From assembly GCF_004664715.2 (NCBI RefSeq), contig NC_051069.1, forward strand, positions 78,638,647 through 78,702,646: a DNA stretch of 64,000 bases, in the 5' to 3' direction. This document shows positions 63,501 to 64,000 of this stretch, one piece after another (position 1 is the first letter of the stretch; each line of letters starts with the position of its first letter). Both the position numbers and the translations under genes were made by a program. The DNA comes from Peromyscus leucopus (taxonomy: Eukaryota > Chordata > Mammalia > Rodentia > Cricetidae). The notes beneath the pieces were generated by a model. That model made no database searches, was not told the origin of the DNA, and saw only the letters and a list, made by a program, of their open reading frames with translations.

Positions 63501-63610
63501 CACCCTGTGTCCCTTACCTGGGGATGTACCTCACTGACTTGGCCTTCATCGAGGAGGGGACACCCAATTACACAGAGGACGGCCTGGTCAACTTCTCCAA
63601 GATGAGGATG
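12522..63610 (+). CDS. RASGRF1: RASGRF1, partial gene: 20 internal coding exons (DH, PH, REM, CDC25 domains)
   Basis: This is a Ca2+/calmodulin-regulated exchange factor of neurons. The CDC25 domain loads GTP on Ras, and the DH-PH unit acts on Rac. The joined exons give continuous recognisable RasGRF1 protein: DH motif [17 protein letters not shown]-terminal helix [14 protein letters not shown] motif [22 protein letters not shown]-type site RRMSLA, and CDC25 motifs [12 protein letters not shown] and [18 protein letters not shown]1 is favoured over RASGRF2 because of [27 protein letters not shown] and [11 protein letters not shown]. All introns are GT-AG and phases agree at every junction except between exon 36333-37242 and exon 40650-40775, where the frame is off by one. 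Exons for the first PH, coiled coil, IQ motif and DH start lie upstream of the window, and the last exons lie downstream. Known Rasgrf1 is about 1,240-1,270 residues and is imprinted in mouse; imprinting here cannot be judged. Confidence 0.97.
13046..13222 (-). mobile_element. B1 SINE, antisense
   Basis: T-rich start, gtgtagaccaggctggactt and the end gcccccacacctggc. Confidence 0.8.
13549..13566 (+). repeat. Poly-C run of 18
   Basis: Uninterrupted C run after aggctggt. Confidence 0.95.
13733..13985 (+). mobile_element. B3/B4-like SINE
   Basis: gggggagataattcttgtca head, then caactgtctgtcactccag and cccccttctggccaccatgg. Confidence 0.5.
14278..14484 (+). repeat. G-rich minisatellite, seven 28/32-bp units
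   Basis: Units start at 14281, 14309, 14341, 14369, 14401, 14433 and 14461. Each contains gggtaggggctggggtggg or a close variant, and the long form adds tggg. The 60-bp pairs 14281-14340 and 14341-14400 are identical. Each unit holds four G-runs with short loops. Confidence 0.97.
14876..14953 (+). repeat. Imperfect (CA)n
   Basis: CA repeats broken by catgtaccca. Confidence 0.95.
15344..15537 (+). CDS. RASGRF1: RASGRF1 exon, DH domain ([16 protein letters not shown]...)
   Basis: 194 bp, 64 codons after the split alanine. It begins [16 protein letters not shown] and ends [11 protein letters not shown], entering the most conserved DH helix, which continues directly with IPRYILTL in the next exon. 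Acceptor is cctgccccgcag and donor CAG|gtggct, in phase 0. It is the core of the DH helical bundle that contacts Rac-type GTPases in this family. Confidence 0.96.
15538..15967 (+). other. Short pyrimidine-rich intron
   Basis: A 430-bp intron. Its 3' half (about 15780-15966) is C/T-rich, with many tctctc, ccctg and ctgtct runs leading into the acceptor ccactcacag. No repeat family or coding sequence was recognised. Confidence 0.85.
15968..16077 (+). CDS. RASGRF1: RASGRF1 exon, DH domain ([16 protein letters not shown]...)
   Basis: 110 bp, 36 codons plus AG of a split arginine. It encodes [16 protein letters not shown] through AKSKLEELS. With the preceding FQ it forms the conserved DH region 3 (PRY.L.L.ELL), the helix that touches the GTPase switch regions. 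The donor is AG|gtgagt. Confidence 0.97.
16366..16490 (+). mobile_element. Degenerate B1-like SINE
   Basis: agccaggtgtggtgctagac, ataatcccagtactcagaag and aagaccttatttttt. Confidence 0.55.
16525..16722 (+). mobile_element. B4 SINE (ID-like head joined to B1-like body)
   Basis: ggctggagatctagcttaat, gagtgcttgcccggcatgca, then aggaggcaggaggatcgga and gagaccctgtctcaaaa. Confidence 0.8.
18590..18752 (+). mobile_element. B1 SINE
   Basis: gccgggctggtggtggcgca through gaggccagcctggtctacag to ccctgtctcgaaaaaca. The middle has the older gacagccagggcta form. Confidence 0.9.
19148..19203 (+). mobile_element. ID-like SINE fragment
   Basis: 'atggtagagcacttg' and 'gagttcaattcccagca' match the tRNA-Ala-derived ID core. 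Confidence 0.5.
19634..19752 (+). CDS. RASGRF1: RASGRF1 exon, end of DH and DH-PH linker
   Basis: 119 bp. The first G completes the split arginine. The protein runs [20 protein letters not shown] and then [19 protein letters not shown]. It covers the long last DH helix and the link into the PH domain. The final G joins GT to make glycine. The donor is G|gtaggg. Confidence 0.96.
19753..21465 (+). other. Intron, repeat-poor
   Basis: No clear SINE was recognised. It includes a C-rich run near 20610-20640. A low-repeat patch at 21070-21180 carries a perfect 14-bp palindrome, GCTGTGGCCACAGC, at 21092-21105. No coding sequence was seen. Confidence 0.8.
21466..21626 (+). CDS. RASGRF1: RASGRF1 exon, start of second PH domain
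   Basis: 161 bp, beginning [17 protein letters not shown] and ending GGKLHLTK. The alternation [15 protein letters not shown] marks the early beta strands of a PH domain directly following DH, the usual tandem order that positions the exchange factor at the membrane. Acceptor is ctcccacag, donor AAG|gtaagg. Confidence 0.96.
21762..21818 (+). repeat. (CA)n with CG interruptions
   Basis: cacacaca with cgcacacgcacgcatgcacg at its 3' end. Confidence 0.95.
21994..22039 (+). repeat. (GT)n
   Basis: About 22 uninterrupted gt units. Confidence 0.97.
23141..23368 (+). mobile_element. B3 SINE
   Basis: ggaagctggagacatggtga, ctgtaactccagctccaaag and tctggcttccatgggcacct, ending in an A-rich tail. Confidence 0.75.
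23425..23560 (+). mobile_element. MIR remnant
   Basis: tgtgacctcactaagcctca, atttccttatctgcataatg: the conserved MIR core. Confidence 0.5.
23752..23820 (+). mobile_element. ID SINE
   Basis: ggtggtagagtgctggccta, gcatgcagaaggccttgggt, ctcagcaccgcaaa. Confidence 0.8.
24463..24632 (+). repeat. Direct duplication around an antisense ID
   Basis: A segment of about 44 bp ending agggttctgcttccactttca occurs at 24463-24508 and again at 24589-24632, offset 124 bp, with an ID between. It is longer than a normal target-site duplication. Confidence 0.8.
24518..24586 (-). mobile_element. ID SINE, antisense
   Basis: ctgaggttggaacccaaggc, cttctgcatgctaggccagc, gtaccaccaagcc: nearly the exact reverse of the copy at 23752. 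Confidence 0.8.
24765..24875 (+). mobile_element. MIR remnant
   Basis: aggagccatttaacctctct, gacttcacttccgaatccat, aaaatggggtgagc. Confidence 0.5.
25271..25334 (+). CDS. RASGRF1: RASGRF1 exon, PH domain ([11 protein letters not shown]...)
   Basis: A small 64-bp exon encoding [21 protein letters not shown], a PH beta strand followed by an acidic loop. The donor is AAG|gtcagt. A CA repeat starts 36 bp downstream of this donor. The acidic loop is the more variable part among family members. Confidence 0.95.
25370..25414 (+). repeat. (CA)n 36 bp downstream of a splice donor
   Basis: About 22 uninterrupted ca units beside the 64-bp PH exon. Confidence 0.97.
25584..25636 (+). mobile_element. ID-like fragment
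   Basis: cctagcatgtgtggtgccct, ggatttgatcctcagcacca, followed by an A-rich tail. Confidence 0.5.
26154..26290 (+). CDS. RASGRF1: RASGRF1 exon, PH domain ([15 protein letters not shown]...)
   Basis: 137 bp, 45 codons after a split alanine. The protein is [15 protein letters not shown], then [19 protein letters not shown] and TSDISQ, giving the last PH strands and the C-terminal helix with its near-invariant tryptophan. The start at 26154 is chosen because the later AG at 26169-26170 puts the known protein out of frame. The donor is CAG|gtgagt. Confidence 0.93.
26291..28621 (+). other. Intron with B1 fragment
   Basis: Contains an antisense B1 fragment (28065-28148) and an A-rich ID-like tail near 27160-27200. 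The following piece resembles 25640-25738 in the previous intron. No coding sequence was seen. The acceptor is tctgtttccag. Confidence 0.8.
28065..28148 (-). mobile_element. B1 fragment, antisense
   Basis: gtctcactatgtagcccggg, ctggtctcaaacttgtgatc, ctcctgcctcaacctcc. Confidence 0.65.
28622..28704 (+). CDS. RASGRF1: RASGRF1 exon, PH end and linker to REM
   Basis: 83 bp encoding [19 protein letters not shown] and then KVTVPQMI plus AA of a split lysine. It completes the PH C-terminal helix and opens the linker to the REM module. The donor is AA|gtaagt. Confidence 0.96.
29510..30240. promoter_or_regulatory. Possible intronic regulatory element
   Basis: About 730 bp without recognised repeats, rich in TAAT/ATTA cores (ggctcattaattccc, cctaattgcag, gttagcttaattc, atcaattttattac) and an E-box in tgtcacctgtg. 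This is composition and motif content only; conservation could not be tested. Confidence 0.25.
31958..32023 (-). mobile_element. ID SINE, antisense
   Basis: gttgaacctggggcctcaca, ggcaagtactctaccgccca. Confidence 0.65.
33505..33658 (-). mobile_element. B1 SINE, antisense
   Basis: agatagggtctcactatata, tctgcctcccaagtactgat, gtaccaccacacctggtcc. Confidence 0.8.
33690..34115 (-). mobile_element. Old L1 3' fragment, antisense
   Basis: tttcacttagcgtgatgtct, tcaaggcttatccatgttgt, ccattcatctgctgatagac and ctattatgaacaatgccact are the reverse of the end region of old mammalian L1. Confidence 0.65.
34375..34516 (+). repeat. 76-bp tandem duplication spanning the 3' splice site
   Basis: Copy 1 (about 34375-34440) and copy 2 (about 34451-34516) share 'cacctcttcct' and 'atgcctccttatattgtg' at an exact offset of 76 bp. 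Copy 2 contains the functional acceptor (cacag at 34481-34485) and the first exon codons. Copy 1 keeps a pseudo-acceptor, ttcag at 34405-34409. Its use would add 76 bases and shift the frame. Confidence 0.85.
34486..34734 (+). CDS. RASGRF1: RASGRF1 exon, REM (RasGEF N-terminal) module, first half
   Basis: 249 bp, 82 codons plus a split arginine. It encodes [19 protein letters not shown], then the REM signature [33 protein letters not shown], and ends [12 protein letters not shown] braces the catalytic hairpin of CDC25 domains. Acceptor is ctccctccacag; the donor AG|gtgcac is weaker than the others in this gene. Both boundaries have been duplicated locally: the acceptor by 76 bp upstream and the donor by 61 bp downstream. 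Confidence 0.96.
34693..35100 (+). repeat. 61-bp duplication spanning the 5' splice site, split by a SINE
   Basis: The exon end and donor (34693-34753: catcaccatctacaagaaaccc ... ccaggtgcacg) recur as catcaccatctacaggaatccc at 34754-34775, continuing as atcagcaccattcccc ... cgtgcacccc at 35068-35100. A SINE sits between the halves and is bounded by GGAATCCC on both sides (34768-34775 and 35060-35067). The duplication therefore predates the SINE insertion. Confidence 0.8.
34776..35059 (+). mobile_element. SINE (RSINE1/B3-like) with CA and GCAC tail
   Basis: It has the head 'gagaaggtggctaagtgggtaaaggcacctgctgccaagc' in shorter pieces, the middle tcctctgacttccacac and then an A/CA-rich tail (CA array followed by GCAC units, 34929-35000). 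An 8-bp target duplication GGAATCCC flanks it. Confidence 0.7.
35728..35994 (+). repeat. Inverted repeat, left arm
   Basis: Its reverse complement is found at 38441-38687. From 'ctctgg' to 'ttaggacc' the arms differ at about 8 of 205 positions by my hand alignment. This copy carries an extra 11 bp (ggcccctacag). A perfect run of about 60 bp lies near 35880-35940. The arms sit in the two introns that flank the repeat-bearing exon 36333-37242. Confidence 0.9.
36333..37242 (+). CDS. RASGRF1: RASGRF1 exon, REM-to-CDC25 linker with expanded TP tandem repeat; frame disrupted
   Basis: 910 bp. It begins [20 protein letters not shown], then [36 protein letters not shown] and KKTPDETD, all typical RasGRF1. 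A Thr block (36655-36705) and a long TP-rich tract follow, to about 37190. The conserved tail [14 protein letters not shown] (37200-37241) precedes the donor A|gtgagt. In the human protein, as recalled, PDEGD is followed almost at once by TTPEKPE, so about 175 codons look inserted. The exon needs length 3n+2 to fit both neighbours, but 910 is 3n+1. The upstream frame meets TAA at 37186-37188, and the tail is read in the -1 frame. There is no GT between about 36640 and 37240 that could splice the tract out. Confidence 0.9.
36655..37190 (+). repeat. Coding minisatellite: 12-bp units in 36-bp higher-order repeats
   Basis: The base unit is ACCCCA.CCC(A/G)G, read as TP.Q or TP.R. The 36-bp form reads [12 protein letters not shown]. 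The marker atccgg recurs at 36841, 36889, 36925, 36961, 36997 and 37033, and atctgg at 37057, so spacing is 48, 36, 36, 36, 36 and 24 bp, all multiples of 12. The ends (before 36780 and after 37090) are more divergent than the core, as expected for a tract expanding from its centre. There are more than 30 Thr-Pro pairs. Confidence 0.95.
37933..37988 (+). repeat. (GT)n
   Basis: About 27 gt units, followed by degenerate tgtctgtctg repeats to about 38060. Confidence 0.97.
38183..38225 (+). repeat. (GT)n
   Basis: About 21 gt units. Confidence 0.97.
38441..38687 (-). repeat. Inverted repeat, right arm
   Basis: Reverse complement of 35728-35994. The start ggtcctaagggatgattgtg matches the end of the left arm. 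The far end (agctaggg-type pairing, gcacattggagagctgaatg) matches its beginning with more differences. It lies 1.2 kb downstream of the TP-repeat exon. Confidence 0.9.
38850..39068 (+). mobile_element. Composite SINE (B4/RSINE-like)
   Basis: gagaaggtggctcagttggt head, then ccctacaattccagtgctg and cgagagaccctgtctcagaa. Confidence 0.6.
39098..39257 (+). mobile_element. Young B1 SINE with 14-bp target duplication
   Basis: ggcagtggtggtggcatacg to gaaaccatgtctcg, with the ggaaaggcgcaaagctacac middle. AAAGAGGGCACGTG at 39084-39097 recurs exactly at 39258-39271. Confidence 0.95.
39301..39347 (+). repeat. (CA)n
   Basis: About 23 uninterrupted ca units. Confidence 0.97.
39640..40067 (+). mobile_element. 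L1 3' UTR end (rodent L1)
   Basis: cagtagatgg-like block (ggagtagatggccaacacg), aatgaactcaatggcatttt, tttttatgggatttctgtgt and gggaggagttggggggg, then the terminal aatatattgtatgaaaaatc. This order matches a muroid L1 3' UTR. Confidence 0.75.
40069..40258 (+). mobile_element. B4 SINE
   Basis: gagtgcttgcctagcacaaa, ttcaatccccagcactgtat, tgcctgtaaccccagaactt, catgagatcctgtctcaaaa. Confidence 0.8.
40325..40395 (-). mobile_element. ID SINE, antisense
   Basis: ttgaacccaaaaccttaagc, atgcatggctaggcaagcac, tctaccactaggccc. Confidence 0.7.
40650..40775 (+). CDS. RASGRF1: RASGRF1 exon, acidic Ser-rich linker ([16 protein letters not shown]...)
   Basis: 126 bp. A+GC makes serine, then [36 protein letters not shown] and SKNSS. 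It is an acidic, proline-directed-site-rich linker (SPTKSPSTP) typical of RasGRF1. It requires one base carried over from the previous exon, and this requirement exposes the frame break there. Acceptor ttccctcag; donor G|gtacca, fairly weak. Confidence 0.95.
41097..41235 (+). mobile_element. B1-like SINE, degenerate
   Basis: gcccaggtgtgagtgatgac, ctataatcccagcacttgag, cctgggcaacttagtgagag. Confidence 0.55.
41240..41445 (+). repeat. Purine-rich (GGAAG)-type tract
   Basis: About 200 bp almost all A/G, densest from 41335. Confidence 0.9.
42152..42328 (+). CDS. RASGRF1: RASGRF1 exon, linker with PKA-type site RRMSLA
   Basis: 177 bp, 58 full codons: [18 protein letters not shown], then [32 protein letters not shown]. 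The RRMS motif matches the regulatory PKA phosphorylation site known in RasGRF1 (Ser916 in mouse numbering, from memory). Acceptor ctccacag; donor ACAG|gtgcgt. Confidence 0.96.
42329..43241 (+). other. Intron with CA repeat and tandem acceptors
   Basis: A CA array lies at 42718-42759. The 3' end has a strong pyrimidine tract and two AG dinucleotides 9 bp apart (43231-43232 and 43240-43241). No coding sequence was seen. Confidence 0.85.
42718..42759 (+). repeat. (CA)n
   Basis: About 21 uninterrupted ca units. Confidence 0.97.
43242..43348 (+). CDS. RASGRF1: RASGRF1 exon, second half of REM ([18 protein letters not shown]...)
   Basis: 107 bp: G, then [20 protein letters not shown] and [15 protein letters not shown]. 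The [10 protein letters not shown] pattern is the later REM helix found in many Ras exchange factors, so the preceding linker exons form an insertion within REM. An alternative acceptor at 43232 would start the exon at 43233 and add three residues, Ala-Leu-Pro, in frame. Donor CAG|gtgggt. Confidence 0.95.
43349..43808 (+). other. Short intron
   Basis: A 460-bp intron with a C run near 43382-43391. No repeat family or coding sequence was recognised. The acceptor is cttcccacag. Confidence 0.85.
43809..43921 (+). CDS. RASGRF1: RASGRF1 exon, REM end ([19 protein letters not shown]...)
   Basis: 113 bp encoding [19 protein letters not shown], then [18 protein letters not shown] and AG of a split arginine. 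It completes REM and enters the link to CDC25. Donor AG|gtaaga. Confidence 0.96.
44130..44340 (+). mobile_element. B4 SINE
   Basis: gctcagttggtagagtgctt, ctgtaatctcagcacttggg, ctacatgagaccctgt. Confidence 0.8.
44690..44785 (+). mobile_element. MIR remnant
   Basis: aaacctcactttctcctctg, taaaatgaatgaacc: MIR-like core. Confidence 0.45.
46118..46178 (+). CDS. RASGRF1: RASGRF1 exon, link to CDC25 domain ([17 protein letters not shown]...)
   Basis: A 61-bp exon encoding [20 protein letters not shown]. It is close to the RasGRF1 form and different from the RasGRF2 equivalent. The donor is ATG|gtgagc. Confidence 0.95.
46179..49372 (+). other. Intron without obvious SINEs
   Basis: About 3.2 kb with a MIR-like remnant (46865-46960) and otherwise no repeat or gene I can identify. 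It is unusually SINE-poor for this gene. The acceptor is ttgctccctcag. Confidence 0.75.
46865..46960 (-). mobile_element. MIR remnant, antisense
   Basis: ccctgttttacagatgaggc, agctgaggcacagag. Confidence 0.5.
49373..49476 (+). CDS. RASGRF1: RASGRF1 exon, start of CDC25 Ras-exchange domain
   Basis: 104 bp: [20 protein letters not shown], then [14 protein letters not shown] plus GA of glutamate. '[16 protein letters not shown]' is the first conserved block of the CDC25 catalytic domain. Donor GA|gtaagt, followed 22 bp later by a long pyrimidine tract. Confidence 0.97.
49499..49772 (+). repeat. Long C/T tract
   Basis: About 270 bp of ctcctccct-type repeats with almost no purines on this strand, starting 22 bp after the splice donor at 49477. 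Confidence 0.95.
49955..50012 (+). repeat. (GT)n
   Basis: About 29 gt units. Confidence 0.97.
50685..50745 (-). mobile_element. ID SINE, antisense
   Basis: gagaattgaacccaggacct, tgcacatgctaagcacacat, tctaccaccaaac. Confidence 0.7.
51132..51216 (+). CDS. RASGRF1: RASGRF1 exon, CDC25 domain ([16 protein letters not shown]...)
   Basis: 85 bp: the G completes glutamate, then [20 protein letters not shown] and KTTKHFND. It is an early CDC25 helix with the characteristic tryptophan. Donor GAC|gtgagt. Confidence 0.97.
52048..52160 (+). mobile_element. B1/B4-like fragment with (AAAT)n tail
   Basis: cattcaggaggctgaggcaa, gaggg..., then tctcaaaataaataaataaa. Confidence 0.55.
52172..52245 (+). mobile_element. 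ID SINE
   Basis: tgggggatgtggctcattgt, gcttacctagcacatacaaa, gtctccagcactg. Confidence 0.7.
53143..53290 (+). repeat. AT-rich tandem duplication, about 67-80 bp units
   Basis: tgaatgccaataat and ttctttttaattttttctta, then ttttaatgt.t, occur twice in the same order (from 53144 and from 53209). Confidence 0.8.
53285..53478 (-). mobile_element. B3 SINE, antisense
   Basis: agatcccctagaactgtagt, tacagatggttgtgagcaac, ccattgactcatctctccaa. Confidence 0.75.
53797..53818 (+). repeat. Poly-T run of 22
   Basis: Uninterrupted T run. Confidence 0.95.
54000..54172 (+). mobile_element. RSINE1-like SINE
   Basis: aaacctgctgccaaggcgga, taacccgagttccatgtctg, tcaagttgttctcacatgca, then an A-rich tail. Confidence 0.55.
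54400..54437 (+). repeat. (CA)n
   Basis: About 19 uninterrupted ca units. Confidence 0.95.
55028..55150 (-). mobile_element. B1-like SINE, antisense
   Basis: (TTTTA)n head, tactgtgttgctcaagcttg, ctcccaaatgctgggattac, aggtacatgcctccatattc. Confidence 0.65.
55348..55545 (+). CDS. RASGRF1: RASGRF1 exon, CDC25 catalytic core ([12 protein letters not shown])
   Basis: 198 bp, exactly 66 codons: [66 protein letters not shown]. It holds the most conserved Ras-binding part of CDC25 domains, including the N.SA..RLK.TW block. Acceptor ggcttaaag is purine-containing but preceded by a pyrimidine stretch; donor CAG|gtgcgg. Confidence 0.97.
57778..57960 (+). mobile_element. RSINE1-like SINE ending in (GC)n(CA)n
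   Basis: gccagtgagatggtgtggta, ggtgacctgagttcaacccc, atgtcctctgacctccacat, then gcgcgcgcgc and a CA array. Confidence 0.7.
58300..58458 (+). mobile_element. B1 SINE
   Basis: ggctgggcagtggtggcgca to gaaacactgtctcgg and poly-A. Flanks tggcctagg and tggcctggg suggest a 9-bp target duplication with one change. Confidence 0.9.
58904..59120 (+). mobile_element. B2 SINE with 11-bp target duplication
   Basis: ggctggaaagatggctcagt, gctgctcttccagaggtcct, acaaccatctgtaatgagat and an A-rich tail. ATAAATGAGGG (58893-58903) and ATAAGTGAGGG (59121-59131) flank it. Confidence 0.92.
59426..59606 (+). mobile_element. Young B1 SINE with 33-base poly-A
   Basis: gccgggcggtggtggcgcac, gcagatctctgtgagttcga, ggaaaggcgcaaatctacac, cctgtctcgaaacacc then poly-A. 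Confidence 0.95.
59955..60034 (+). CDS. RASGRF1: RASGRF1 exon, CDC25 domain ([18 protein letters not shown]...)
   Basis: 80 bp: [26 protein letters not shown] and AA of asparagine. It is the helical-hairpin region of CDC25 that pries open the Ras nucleotide site in this family. Donor AA|gtaagt. Confidence 0.97.
60381..60574 (+). mobile_element. B1 SINE with long poly-A and 9-bp target duplication
   Basis: ggtggtggtggtgcacgcct to aaaccctgtctcaaaaaac. agtgagtac occurs at 60372-60380 and at 60576-60584. Confidence 0.93.
62426..62575 (+). mobile_element. B4 SINE with internal deletion
   Basis: gctgggaacgtagctcagtt, gagttcgatccccagcacca, cataaaatcaggtgtgatgg, then directly gacagccaaggctatgtaga and gagacccagtctcaaa. 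Confidence 0.8.
62590..62655 (+). mobile_element. B1 fragment
   Basis: tgacagtatacacctttaat, cccagcacaggggaaatgga, ggcaggaggattag. Confidence 0.6.
63493..63610 (+). CDS. RASGRF1: RASGRF1 exon, CDC25 domain ([18 protein letters not shown]...)
   Basis: 118 bp: the T completes asparagine, then [46 protein letters not shown] and the EEG.P block are the last strongly conserved CDC25 motifs. Donor ATG|gtatgt. The final exons encoding the C-terminus are outside the window. Confidence 0.97.
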
Positions 63611-64000
63611 GTATGTTTCCCTGGGTAGATGGGGGCACAACTCCAGACTGAGCCACCCAGACACTGCCCCAGCACAGCCTGTTCTGCCTGCCCCTGTTCC
63701 AAGTACACCCAGTGGAAGGCCACCAGTAAAAACTGTGACTGACACTAATGACATTAGCCCTGTGTTCCCTTCCTTTCCCACGTGAGCTCAGCACCCTCCC
63801 TACAGGGAAGGATGGGGAAGGTCAAGAGACCAGCTCAAGGCCCTCTACATGTGAAAAGAAGAGCCGGTTCTGAATGCTGGGTCTGACCTCACACTCCACA
63901 CCTTTCCTCACATCCCACCCTTTAATGTCCACAGAAAGGCTTGTTTTGTATAACTAAAGAAAAATCATTCTGCAACACCACCACCTAAGAAAGAAAGTTT
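63611..64000 (+). other. Start of following intron
   Basis: 390 bp of intron with no recognised repeat or coding sequence before the window ends. Confidence 0.85.

Noticed and set aside
12522..63610. RASGRF2 instead of RASGRF1
   Set aside because: [28 protein letters not shown] and [11 protein letters not shown] match RASGRF1, and the RASGRF2-type residues recalled for these blocks differ.
12522..63610. Processed pseudogene or decayed copy
   Set aside because: Introns are present with GT-AG sites, phases agree and 19 of 20 exons are intact. One phase slip in a repeat does not make a pseudogene.
1..64000. CRISPR array, prokaryotic operon or integrated phage
   Set aside because: The direct repeats are microsatellites, minisatellites and SINEs. 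The gene structure is that of a mammalian intron-rich gene.

Overview
The window is mammalian genomic DNA, almost certainly from a muroid rodent. It carries B1, B2, B3, B4 and ID SINEs, a rodent-type L1 3' end, a URR1-like hAT fossil and many CA/GT, GATA and GGGA microsatellites. The youngest B1 copies have a 'ggaaaggcgcaaagctacacag' style middle rather than the 'gacagccagggctacacag' style typical of Mus, and the one clean B2 also looks non-Mus. This points to a cricetid-like species, by recall of SINE subfamilies only.

The only protein-coding gene supported is the central and 3' part of RASGRF1 (Ras protein-specific guanine nucleotide-releasing factor 1, CDC25Mm), on the plus strand. Twenty coding exons between 12522 and 63610 can be joined with GT-AG splice sites. 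They encode, in order, most of the DH domain (12522-19752), the PH domain (21466-28704), the first half of the REM module (34486-36400), a long linker with the PKA-type RRMS site (36400-42328), the second half of REM (43242-46178) and most of the CDC25 Ras-exchange domain (49373-63610). The N-terminal PH, coiled-coil and IQ exons and the last exons lie outside the window. Bases 1-12521 hold intron only.

The most unusual region is 34.3-38.7 kb. Exon 36333-37242 contains an expanded tandem repeat of about 540 bp: a Thr block, then 12-bp units organised into 36-bp higher-order units that read [12 protein letters not shown]. As sequenced, the exon length is incompatible with the reading frame of the next exon. 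The REM frame stops at 37186-37188, while the conserved '[13 protein letters not shown]' tail lies one frame over. The exon is flanked by a roughly 250-bp inverted repeat (35728-35994 and 38441-38687; about 96% identical over its best 205 columns). The exon just upstream (34486-34734) has a 76-bp tandem duplication across its 3' splice site and a 61-bp duplication across its 5' splice site, the latter split by a SINE. All other exons are intact and in phase, so the gene is under constraint; the break is either an assembly error in low-complexity sequence or a real allele.

Other notable structure: a G-quadruplex-prone 28/32-bp minisatellite in the second intron region (14278-14484), a 270-bp pyrimidine tract next to a splice donor (49499-49772), a tandem in-frame acceptor pair (43232/43241), and repeat-poor intronic stretches that look like possible regulatory elements. 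No RNA genes, CRISPR arrays or second protein-coding genes were found.
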